A stretch of 5,415 bases of DNA from Bacillota bacterium (GTDB lineage: Bacteria; Bacillota_A; Clostridia; Peptostreptococcales; Anaerovoracaceae), in assembly GCA_017457585.1 (NCBI GenBank), contig JAFTHD010000036.1, forward strand, positions 1-5,415, given 5' to 3'. Positions 1 to 5,320 of this stretch are shown here, one piece after another (within the stretch, counting starts at the first letter, position 1; each line of letters begins with the position of its first letter). The position numbers and the translations under genes are program-made. Under the pieces are notes generated by a model. The model had not been told where the DNA came from and made no database searches. It saw only the letters and a program-made list of their open reading frames with translations.

Positions 1-70
1 CTTTATATAGCAGTGTGACAGTCAACATGCCTATTGTTAATAATTCGTTAAAAATTTCTCATTTACCCTT

Positions 71-97
71 CAAACCCTAACGTTGCGTTACGGTTTG
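71..97. promoter_or_regulatory. Interrupted dyad resembling a MerR-family operator
   Basis: The left arm CAAACC-C-TAACG (71-82) and right arm CGTTA-C-GGTTTG (86-97) are perfect reverse complements except for one central C/C mismatch (77/91), around a TTG centre. The core CTAACG-TTG-CGTTA has the look of binding sites of Bacillota MerR-family regulators, which sit in an overlong 19-bp spacer between -35 and -10 boxes. Here the flanking hexamers that would fit (CAAACC or TTCAAA upstream, TGTCTG or TTTGTC downstream) are poor promoter boxes, so it may be a decayed site, the operator of a gene left of the window, or a simple stem-loop. It lies about 45 bp upstream of the -35 candidate of the transporter gene. 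The dyad is certain; the function is inference. Confidence 0.4.
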
Positions 98-126
98 TCT
101 GAGTCCCTTTTGGCCCAGATTTTCGC

Positions 127-157
127 AAAAAATGCCCGCTTTTGCTTTTTGACGGGC
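127..157 (-). terminator. Leftward terminator-like hairpin
   Basis: Read on the minus strand, a 5-bp all-GC stem GCCCG (157-153) / CGGGC (138-134) closes a 14-nt A-rich loop and is followed by A then six T (132-127), the form of an intrinsic terminator. On the plus strand no U-tract follows, so it would stop leftward transcription only. No leftward gene ends nearby inside the window, since brnA ends 940 bp to the right; it could terminate brnTA read-through that is antisense to the transporter gene. The long loop and short stem make it only moderately convincing. The same inverted repeat overlaps the transporter promoter candidate and could instead be an operator. Confidence 0.4.
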
Positions 158-170
158 GTTATAGTATACT
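142..170 (+). promoter_or_regulatory. Candidate promoter of the EamA transporter gene
   Basis: TTGCTT (142-147) is followed after 17 bp by TATACT (165-170), which matches five of six bases of the sigma-A -10 consensus; the -35 matches only three of six. Transcription would start near 177, leaving a leader of roughly 33 nt with the AGGAGG ribosome site at 200-205. An overlapping TATAGT (160-165) is an alternative -10 box. This is the best promoter I can see in the 209-bp leader but it is a weak -35. Confidence 0.4.
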
Positions 171-209
171 CATCCCTGTTGACACGCAGCAATCATTTTA
201 GGAGGAATC

Positions 210-1085
210 ATGAATCTGACAGATAAGCAAAAGGCAATAATCTACATAGTTTGCTCGGCTTTCTTTTTTGCGCTCATGAACATGTTCGTAAGGCTGTCAG
301 GGGATCTTCCTTCCGTTCAGAAGAGCTTCTTCAGAAACTTCGTAGCCTTCTTCTTTGCCCTGTTCATAATACTGAGGTCGAAGGACAAATTCTCCCTCAA
401 TATGAAAAACCTCGGCTGGTTCATCGGCCGTTCCGCCTTTGGCACTATGGGTATCCTCTGCAATTTCTATGCGGTGGATCACCTGCTTCTCTCGGACGCC
501 TCGATACTGAACAAGCTGTCGCCGTTCTTTGCAATCATCTTCTCATTTATACTGCTAAAAGAAAAGACGACCAAAGTTCAGGCTATGGCCGTCGTCGTTG
601 CATTTACAGGTGCACTTCTCGTTGTAAAACCGGGCATTGCAGTTGCAGGCGCCTTCATCACTTCCCTCATCGGTGTTTCAGGAGGCCTCTGTGCCGGTAT
701 TGCCTACACCATGGTCAGAGCACTCGGCCAAAGGGGCGAGCGCGGACCTGTGATAGTTATTTTTTTCTCAGCCTTCTCCTGCATCGTCACGCTGCCATTT
801 CTCATCTTCGACTATCATCCTATGTCGCCTTCACAGATTCTGATGCTCCTCTGCGCAGGACTTTCTGCAGCCGGCGGTCAGTTCACGATTACGGCAGCAT
901 ACACCCACGCTCCTGCAAAGGAAGTGTCCGTATACGACTATACCCAGATTATTTTCGCTGCCGCTCTGGGGCTCATCTTCTTCGGTCAGATCCCTGACAT
1001 CTACAGCGTGATCGGCTACTGCATCATAGCAGGCGTCGCCGTCGCCATGTTCATCTACAACAACCGCCCTTTCGCAGGGAAATAA
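210..1085 (+). CDS. EamA/DMT-superfamily transporter, ten-helix membrane permease
   Basis: This 291-aa protein is a cytoplasmic-membrane permease of the drug/metabolite transporter superfamily. Hydrophobic segments lie at about residues 9-28, 38-56, 68-88, 96-116, 123-139, 147-168, 179-199, 209-230, 244-259 and 265-283, giving the ten-helix, two-EamA-repeat fold of normal family length. Family hallmarks are the LNKLSPFFAIIFSFILLKEK stretch at the end of repeat one (100-119) and its counterpart in repeat two, YTQIIFAAALGLIFFGQIP (243-261). The start is fixed by AGGAGG at 200-205, four bases before ATG. Substrates in this family include amino acids, nucleosides, riboflavin-like molecules and carboxylates, and sequence alone does not choose between them; drug export should not be assumed. 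It stands alone on the plus strand, convergent with the brnTA operon 11 bp downstream, with no clear terminator between. Family assignment is firm; substrate is unknown. Confidence 0.93.
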   Translation: MNLTDKQKAIIYIVCSAFFFALMNMFVRLSGDLPSVQKSFFRNFVAFFFALFIILRSKDKFSLNMKNLGWFIGRSAFGTMGILCNFYAVDHLLLSDASILNKLSPFFAIIFSFILLKEKTTKVQAMAVVVAFTGALLVVKPGIAVAGAFITSLIGVSGGLCAGIAYTMVRALGQRGERGPVIVIFFSAFSCIVTLPFLIFDYHPMSPSQILMLLCAGLSAAGGQFTITAAYTHAPAKEVSVYDYTQIIFAAALGLIFFGQIPDIYSVIGYCIIAGVAVAMFIYNNRPFAGK

Positions 1086-1096
1086 TCGATTTCAAT

Positions 1097-1312
1097 TTAT
1101 CGCCACGTCATTTCAAGCTTTTTCTTTTTCTCTACACACTCAAGGAGATATAGATTGATAAGAGTCTGGTAAGGAATTCCCGTTTCCTGGGCTTCATTTT
1201 TGAAATAGTCAATGACGGAAGTGGCAAGATTGATTGTCACTTGCTTTTTTAAATCTTTGGCATATGGGTTTTTTCTCGGATTTAACTGATCAATCTCATA
1301 TTCCTTTAACAT
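1097..1312 (-). CDS. brnA: BrnA-type antitoxin, ribbon-helix-helix DNA-binding protein
   Basis: This 71-aa protein is the antitoxin of a BrnT/BrnA type II system: it neutralises BrnT by binding it and represses the operon by binding DNA as a dimer. A basic N-terminus with NPRKNPYAKDLKK (11-23) leads into a short beta-strand KQVTINLA (23-30) and two helices (about 31-43 and 47-61) that include ETGIPYQTLINLYL (43-56), the arrangement of BrnA/CopG-like ribbon-helix-helix proteins. The ATG at 1312 is preceded by a strong AAGGAGGAGG site. The gene begins inside the last codons of brnT, a 17-bp overlap that implies translational coupling and co-transcription, and it has the usual toxin-first order of brnTA. 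It ends 11 bp from the stop codon of the convergent transporter gene. Its length is near the short end of the family and no domain appears missing. Confidence 0.88.
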   Translation of the reverse strand: MLKEYEIDQLNPRKNPYAKDLKKQVTINLATSVIDYFKNEAQETGIPYQTLINLYLLECVEKKKKLEMTWR

Positions 1313-1580
1313 ATCGTTCCTCCTCCTTTCTTGTAGCTCTTCGTGCCGAAATAATCCTTATAGCCGTCTCAGATTCTCTGTAGCAGTGACATACAATGCA
1401 GACATGCAAGGCTGAACTCATTCCAAGTAACAAAAATCGTTCTTCTTCATCGGAATGCGCAGGATCATCAAACAGTATGGCATTTTCATCAAAGAAAACA
1501 GAACACGCTTCATGAAAAGAAATCCCATGCTTCTCTTCATTCCTGGTAGCTTTCTCGCTATCCCATTCAAAATGTATCAT
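1296..1580 (-). CDS. brnT: BrnT-type toxin, RelE-like ribonuclease
   Basis: This 94-aa protein is a BrnT toxin, an RNase of RelE-like fold that blocks translation by cleaving RNA and is held in check by the BrnA partner encoded next to it. Family signatures are FEWDSEKATRNEEKHGISF at residues 4-22, a central DDPAHSDEEERFLLLG, and the C-terminal RIISARRATRKEEERY (75-90). The basic and aromatic residues that the family uses (K17, H18, R75, R80, R81) are all present, so the toxin looks intact. The start was set at 1580, not at an upstream in-frame ATG at 1643, because GGAGA lies seven bases before 1580, the BrnT homology begins exactly here, and 1643 falls on the -35 box. It overlaps brnA by 17 bp. 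Three cysteines near residues 61-66 (CIVCHC) are a local oddity. Family call is firm; activity is inferred. Confidence 0.9.
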   Translation of the reverse strand: MIHFEWDSEKATRNEEKHGISFHEACSVFFDENAILFDDPAHSDEEERFLLLGMSSALHVCIVCHCYRESETAIRIISARRATRKEEERYVKGI

Positions 1581-1586
1581 AGTAAA

Positions 1587-1591
1587 TCTCC
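1587..1591 (-). promoter_or_regulatory. Ribosome-binding site deciding the brnT start
   Basis: On the minus strand GGAGA occupies 1591-1587, with seven bases between GGAG and the ATG at 1580-1578. It supports the shorter 94-aa BrnT over an extension to an in-frame ATG at 1643, which would have to be translated through the promoter itself. Confidence 0.7.
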
Positions 1592-1614
1592 ATTCTCCAA
1601 TTCCCTTTTTAGTA

Positions 1615-1643
1615 ATTATATTATAATTATAATATATTGTCAA
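1615..1643 (-). promoter_or_regulatory. Consensus sigma-A promoter of brnTA
   Basis: Read on the minus strand, TTGACA (1643-1638) and TATAAT (1620-1615) are both perfect consensus hexamers and are separated by exactly 17 bp. Transcription would begin near 1608, giving a leader of about 28 nt before the brnT ATG. Such a strong core promoter fits a toxin-antitoxin operon that is kept low by autorepression and must respond quickly when the antitoxin is lost. Confidence 0.9.
1617..1636. promoter_or_regulatory. 20-bp perfect palindrome, probable BrnA operator
   Basis: The half-sites TATATTATAA and TTATAATATA are exact reverse complements with no gap. The palindrome covers most of the spacer and four bases of the -10 box of the brnTA promoter, so a protein bound here would exclude RNA polymerase. 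BrnA-type ribbon-helix-helix antitoxins are known to repress their own operons from sites at the promoter, so BrnA is the obvious ligand. Because the sequence is only A and T, part of the symmetry could be chance from base composition, but a 20-bp exact match at this position favours a real operator. Confidence 0.65.
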
Positions 1644-1672
1644 CTTGTTCAGCTTGATTACACCAATATATT

Positions 1673-1713
1673 AAAAGACTCGCACACTGGATTCTTTAAC
1701 CAATGAACGAGTC
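1673..1713 (-). terminator. Weak intrinsic terminator after the three-gene operon
   Basis: On the minus strand GACTCG (1713-1708) pairs with CGAGTC (1682-1677) and is followed by TTTT (1676-1673). The 25-nt interior contains a further TGG/CCA pairing, so the element would fold as a two-tier stem. It lies about 20 bp after the stop of the zinc-ribbon gene and upstream of the brnTA promoter, where a terminator separating the two leftward units is expected. The short U-tract suggests incomplete termination. Confidence 0.5.
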
Positions 1714-1732
1714 ATGAGGGTGGCTATTGTTC

Positions 1733-1945
1733 TCAGTATTCTATCACTACCAACCTGCAGTGTTCACATCTGTAGGCAACTGCAGAAGAACCTGAAAAAG
1801 CTCCCTCTGAATCACCGCTAAGTTTGACTGCATTCTTCCCGAATGAAAGTGCGGCAATCACACGCTCTTTATCATCCCAGAACACTCCATCTCTGCTCTG
1901 GATATATCCTTTTACCATTTCCCTTTTACAACGATCACAAATCAT
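1733..1945 (-). CDS. Small zinc-ribbon protein, DUF6487-like
   Basis: This 70-aa protein has two CxxC knuckles, C3-C6 and C60-C63, which should bind one zinc ion. Between them lie GYIQSRDGVFW (13-23) and a second stretch, ALSFGKNAVKLSG (32-44), then AVAYRCEHCRLVVIEY at the C-terminus. This pattern (CPxC-like start, EMxxGYIQSRDGVxW, VAYRCxxCxxxVIxY) matches what I recall of the DUF6487 family of small Bacillota proteins, whose function is unknown. There is no signal peptide or membrane segment, so it is probably cytoplasmic. The ATG at 1945 has AAAGGGGG seven bases upstream. It starts 29 bp after the stop of the GTPase-NYN gene, on the same strand, and is likely the last gene of that operon. 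A nucleic-acid or protein contact role is possible for a zinc ribbon, but nothing in the sequence specifies it. Confidence 0.8.
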   Translation of the reverse strand: MICDRCKREMVKGYIQSRDGVFWDDKERVIAALSFGKNAVKLSGDSEGAFSGSSAVAYRCEHCRLVVIEY

Positions 1946-1974
1946 CGCGATCCCCCTTTCTTCTTAATCCCAAA

Positions 1975-4581
1975 CTAATCCCGGATTTTTTTAATTTTGA
2001 TTCTGTTGCCGGTTCCTGCGTGCTTGCGGCTGTATTCGCGAAGCATCTCTTTGATCTCAAGGTTTGCCGCTTCCACTTCCCTTCTGAACTCCTGAGCGCT
2101 CACCTTAAAGGCATCATTTCCGATTATGATAAGCTGCTCCATCCTGTCGGAAGTGGCAACTCTCACCTTGTACTTTCCGCGCAGCTCATAGGTGGCTTTT
2201 TCTATGTAGGCATCAGCCGTCTCCGCCTCCTTTGTGTAAACAACGGTTATGTTGTCGTATACCTCCTGCCTGCGCTCCCCGCCTTTGACTCTGTAGGCAT
2301 CGAAGACGAGAACGAGTCTGCACTTCCTGTAGCCCTGATAGTTCTGCATCATTTCGATGAGCGCATCTCTGGCTGCATCTATGTTTACCTTCGAGAGTTC
2401 TTTCAGATCTTCCCATGCAAAGATGATGTTGTATCCGTCCACCAGCACGTATTCCGTAAGCGTGGCCTGTTCCTTCGTCTTCTTAGGGATGTAATCCGCC
2501 TTAAACTCCTTCGGCGCAATCTTTCGTTCCCGTATCTCGCGCTTTTTTGGCTGAACAAAGGCGGGGTGTGAGAAGTCTTCATCAGAGTAGGACTGTCCTA
2601 CTCCTCCGCCGCCAGCCTGGCCTCCGCCGCCGGCAAAGCCGCTCTGCTCTCCGCCAACGCGCTCTTCGTTTACTCCAGGAATGTATACGCTGGTATGAAC
2701 GGCATCGTCCACTTCGTCCCACTTCACATTGTATCCTGCACCGTGGGCACAGAAAACAGAGTCTGCAGGATTCTCTGCATCCCTCTCCGGATCGTACCCG
2801 ATGAGTTCTATAACTTCCTCCTGATTGTGGCAAGGGAAATAGCCCTCCATGGCAAGCTGCAGATGGCCATGTCCCTTGGTGTATGAGTTCAGTTTCAGGG
2901 CGTAATCCTTCATCTCCGAAACGGGCGCGCGCCCTTTGAGAATCGCAGTTCCTTCTTCGCTCTCAGGCATATCGAAGCTTCCGCCCATCCTCTGCACGTC
3001 TGCCATGGCAGTACCAACCGATTCCTGGGGAATCTCTATGATGAACGAATACCAAGGTTCCAGCAGAATCGTCTCTGCCTTCATCAGACCCTGTCTTATG
3101 GCTCTGTATGTAGCCTGCCTGAAATCGCCGCCCTCGGTATGCTTTTCGTGTGCTCTTCCTGCGACGATCGTAATGCTCACGTCGGTAAGCGGTGATCCCG
3201 TCAGGACTCCCGGATGCTCCCGCTCAAGAACGTGGGTGGCAATCAGCCTCTGCCAGTTCTTATCGAGAACATCTGTGCTGCATGCGCTGCTTACGTCTAT
3301 TCCGCTTCCCCTCTCTCCCGGTTCCATGAGAAGCTGCACTTCCGCATAATGCCTCAACGGCTCGAAGTGGCCTGCACCTACAACGGGATTCTTTATGGTC
3401 TCCTTATAGGCGATTCTGCCTTCTCCAAAGCTCAGGTTCATTCCGAACCGTTCTTCTATGAGCACTTTTAGAATCTCAAGCTGGACTTCGCCCATCAGGC
3501 TTGTCTGTATCCTGCCGGTCTCGCTGTTCCACCTGACGTGAAGCTGTGGGTCTTCCTCCTCAAGCTGATACAGCCTCTCCAGCACCGTATGCGCATCTTC
3601 ACCGGATTCGATGATGACATCGTAGACGAGAGCAGGTTCAAGGGTAGGCATAACCTGATTCCCAAAACTTCCTATGCCCTGGCCTGCCCTGGTCTCACTG
3701 AGACCGCACACCGCAACGATGCTCCCTGCCTCAGCCTCTGAAACCGTCTTAAATTTCTCACCGGAGTATATCCTGATCTGATCTACCTTTTCTCCGTCTA
3801 TCAGTTCCCTCGTCTTGAGGCTTCCGCCGGTGATCTTCATATGGGAGAGCCTTGTCCCTTTGCTGTCACGGGTAATCTTGTATACCACTGCTCCGAACTC
3901 GTCAGAATAATCCTCCTGAAGGGTGAATCTTTCGATCCCAGCAAGGAAGTTCTCCACTCCATCAAGCTTAAGCGCCGACCCGAAATAGCAGGGGAACAGT
4001 TCTCGTTTCCTGATGGCTTCGGCAACGGACTCCTCCTCAAGCCTTCCGTGCTCAAGATATTCCTCTATGAGCGCTTCGCTTACCGCCGCCACATCTTCGC
4101 CCAATTCACCCTTTGAAAAGTCCATGCAGCTTCCGCTCAGCTTCCTTCTGATATCGCCGTATACCAGATCTCTTGACGACGTCTCCAGATCCATTTTGTT
4201 CACAAAAATAAATGCAGGAATTTGGTATTTCTGCAACAGTTTCCAAAGGGTGACCGTGTGCCCCTGCACGCCGTCCTTGCCGCTTATCACCAGGATGGCG
4301 TAGTCCAGTACCTGAAGGGTTCTCTCCATCTCCGATGAAAAGTCCACGTGACCCGGCGTATCGAGGAGCATAAGCTGTGCATCCCCGATGGCAAGCTCCG
4401 CCTGCTTGGAAAAGATGGTGATTCCTCTCTCCCGCTCCTGGGCGTACGTATCGAGAAAAGCATCTCTTTTATCCACTCTTCCCAGCTTTCTTATGGTGCC
4501 GGAAATGTAGAGCATGGCCTCCGATAATGTAGTTTTACCTGCATCCACGTGGGCGAGAATGCCCACTGTTATCTTCTTCAT
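1975..4581 (-). CDS. RPP/EF-G-like translational GTPase fused to a YacP/Rae1-type NYN endoribonuclease domain
   Basis: This 868-aa cytoplasmic protein combines two modules. The GTPase has AHVDAGKTT (10-18, P-loop), RGITI (52-56), DTPGH (74-78), NKMD (128-131) and GSALKLDGV (201-209). A beta-barrel domain II (about 229-310), domain III (about 318-390), domain IV (about 400-515) and domain V (to about 600) follow, as in Tet(M) and EF-G. A CAHGAGYNVKWDEVDD segment (611-626) replaces the usual Tet(M) end. After a Gly-rich stretch (648-662) and a Lys/Arg-rich linker (679-703) comes an NYN domain (about 710-850) with VDGYNII (714-720), VFDAYR (759-764), ETADAYIE (787-794) and ATSDRMEQ (809-816). 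D715, D761, D790 and D812 are the acidic residues expected at the metal site. Tet(M) is about 640 aa, so about 230 aa are added. The domain IV tip (AGRAHEKHTEGGDF, 474-487) lacks the SPVSTP loop of true tetracycline-protection proteins, so resistance should not be assumed. An in-frame TAA just upstream makes ATG 4581 the earliest start; no good Shine-Dalgarno precedes it. Role proposed: ribosome-dependent mRNA cleavage (inference). Confidence 0.93.
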   Translation of the reverse strand: MKKITVGILAHVDAGKTTLSEAMLYISGTIRKLGRVDKRDAFLDTYAQERERGITIFSKQAELAIGDAQLMLLDTPGHVDFSSEMERTLQVLDYAILVISGKDGVQGHTVTLWKLLQKYQIPAFIFVNKMDLETSSRDLVYGDIRRKLSGSCMDFSKGELGEDVAAVSEALIEEYLEHGRLEEESVAEAIRKRELFPCYFGSALKLDGVENFLAGIERFTLQEDYSDEFGAVVYKITRDSKGTRLSHMKITGGSLKTRELIDGEKVDQIRIYSGEKFKTVSEAEAGSIVAVCGLSETRAGQGIGSFGNQVMPTLEPALVYDVIIESGEDAHTVLERLYQLEEEDPQLHVRWNSETGRIQTSLMGEVQLEILKVLIEERFGMNLSFGEGRIAYKETIKNPVVGAGHFEPLRHYAEVQLLMEPGERGSGIDVSSACSTDVLDKNWQRLIATHVLEREHPGVLTGSPLTDVSITIVAGRAHEKHTEGGDFRQATYRAIRQGLMKAETILLEPWYSFIIEIPQESVGTAMADVQRMGGSFDMPESEEGTAILKGRAPVSEMKDYALKLNSYTKGHGHLQLAMEGYFPCHNQEEVIELIGYDPERDAENPADSVFCAHGAGYNVKWDEVDDAVHTSVYIPGVNEERVGGEQSGFAGGGGQAGGGGVGQSYSDEDFSHPAFVQPKKREIRERKIAPKEFKADYIPKKTKEQATLTEYVLVDGYNIIFAWEDLKELSKVNIDAARDALIEMMQNYQGYRKCRLVLVFDAYRVKGGERRQEVYDNITVVYTKEAETADAYIEKATYELRGKYKVRVATSDRMEQLIIIGNDAFKVSAQEFRREVEAANLEIKEMLREYSRKHAGTGNRIKIKKIRD

Positions 4582-4610
4582 AACGTATATTTATCGTCTA
4601 TCTCTGTCGA

Positions 4611-5198
4611 TTATCTTACACGGAACCTAACGCCAAGTTCCTCCGCCTTTTTCCTGCACTCCTCCACAGACTCGCTGGATATGCATCCTACCACCGACGT
4701 GGATACATCGGGAACGTACTCCTTTACATCGGAAATGTACTTGAGCATGGCGTCATATGAGCCTTCAAACACAGGGTGACAAAGCGCCTCATACTTTTCC
4801 TCGTCCGCCTCATTCATGCTCACATTGACCGAGTCTATGAGACCTTCCAGTTTCGGCGCAGTCTCCTCTCCCCATATGACATCCGCAAGGCCTATGGTGT
4901 TAATCCTCGTCTTCTTGCCATATTTATCCTTGACCCATTCTGCTATCTCCAGAAGCTCCGGCAGCCTCATAGTAGGCTCGCCGTATCCGCAGAAGACAAC
5001 CTCACCGTATTCTTCCATGTTCCACTGGTCGATTTCTTCCTTCACTTCTTCCACGGTAGGCTCCTCAGTCAAAAGGAGAGAGTCAGCACTCCCCAGCCCG
5101 TCGGTATAATTCTTTATGCAAAATTCGCAGCTGCAGGGGCATCTGTTCGTCAGATTGATGTACAGACCGCCGCAATAATCGTATACTACTTCAGACAT
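4611..5198 (-). CDS. Short radical SAM protein, TatD-associated type
   Basis: This 195-aa protein is a radical S-adenosylmethionine enzyme. The [4Fe-4S] ligands are C20, C24 and C27 in the CxxxCxxC motif (RCPCSCEFC, 19-27). CGYGEPT (70-76) is the GGEP-type SAM-binding strand, NTIGLAD (100-106) and SVNVSMN (123-129) are later SAM/barrel motifs, and VVGCISSESVEECRKKAEELGV closes the barrel. The length and the CGYGEPT and NTIGLAD signatures match what I recall of the TatD family-associated radical SAM family (TIGR04038), which is usually next to or fused with a TatD nuclease; no tatD is visible here. It is a minimal barrel with no SPASM or other auxiliary cluster domain. The start is supported by AGAGG seven bases before ATG 5198. 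The stop lies 29 bp before the GTPase-NYN start on the same strand, making it the first gene of the likely operon. The reaction and substrate are unknown. Confidence 0.87.
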   Translation of the reverse strand: MSEVVYDYCGGLYINLTNRCPCSCEFCIKNYTDGLGSADSLLLTEEPTVEEVKEEIDQWNMEEYGEVVFCGYGEPTMRLPELLEIAEWVKDKYGKKTRINTIGLADVIWGEETAPKLEGLIDSVNVSMNEADEEKYEALCHPVFEGSYDAMLKYISDVKEYVPDVSTSVVGCISSESVEECRKKAEELGVRFRVR

Positions 5199-5228
5199 GT
5201 TCTTACCTCTTTTTTTCTTCTCTGATAT

Positions 5229-5237
5229 ATCCTACCA
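5229..5237 (-). promoter_or_regulatory. Candidate extended -10 element of the radical SAM operon
   Basis: On the minus strand TGGTAGGAT (5237-5229) fits an extended -10 box (TG, one base, then TAGGAT, four of six to TATAAT). It would start transcription near 5222, about 24 nt before the ATG at 5198, leaving room for the AGAGG ribosome site. No good -35 box lies 16-18 bp upstream, which extended -10 promoters can tolerate. This is the only promoter-like signal I find in 5199-5320, and it is weak. Confidence 0.3.
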
Positions 5238-5320
5238 CAAAAGGGCGAGGCTTAACACATTAAACCTTCCGAATCGTGACTGCATCCGCTTACCTTGGCC
5301 TTTTAATCTTTTTTTGTAGA

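Noticed and set aside
99..118. Imperfect hairpin (CTG..GTC / GGCCCAG) followed by ATTTT, possible rightward terminator
   Set aside because: The stem has a mismatch and a wobble pair and the T-run is short; there is no plus-strand gene in the window for it to end.
251..997. A 248-codon open frame on the plus strand inside the transporter gene
   Set aside because: It is the +2-frame shadow of the EamA gene: its product is Cys/Arg/His-rich and low in hydrophobic structure, while the overlapping frame encodes an unmistakable membrane protein with a strong AGGAGG site.
1581..1643. N-terminal extension of BrnT from an ATG at 1643
   Set aside because: The extension would be encoded by the promoter itself (the ATG overlaps TTGACA and the following bases include the -10 box), and BrnT homology and a ribosome site both start at 1580.
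1843..2571. A 242-codon open frame on the plus strand
   Set aside because: It lies antisense to the C-terminal part of the GTPase-NYN gene and to the zinc-ribbon gene, both of which show clear protein families. It has no ribosome site or recognisable protein features.
1975..4581. Tetracycline resistance gene of the tet(M) class
   Set aside because: Overall fold matches, but the tetracycline-dislodging loop is absent, an NYN domain is appended, and there is no attenuator leader. Kept as a translational GTPase fusion.
1097..4581. A joint system linking BrnT RNase and the NYN RNase as two arms of one ribosome-directed response
   Set aside because: They are separated by a terminator and brnTA has its own strong promoter, so adjacency is the only argument; toxin-antitoxin pairs insert widely.
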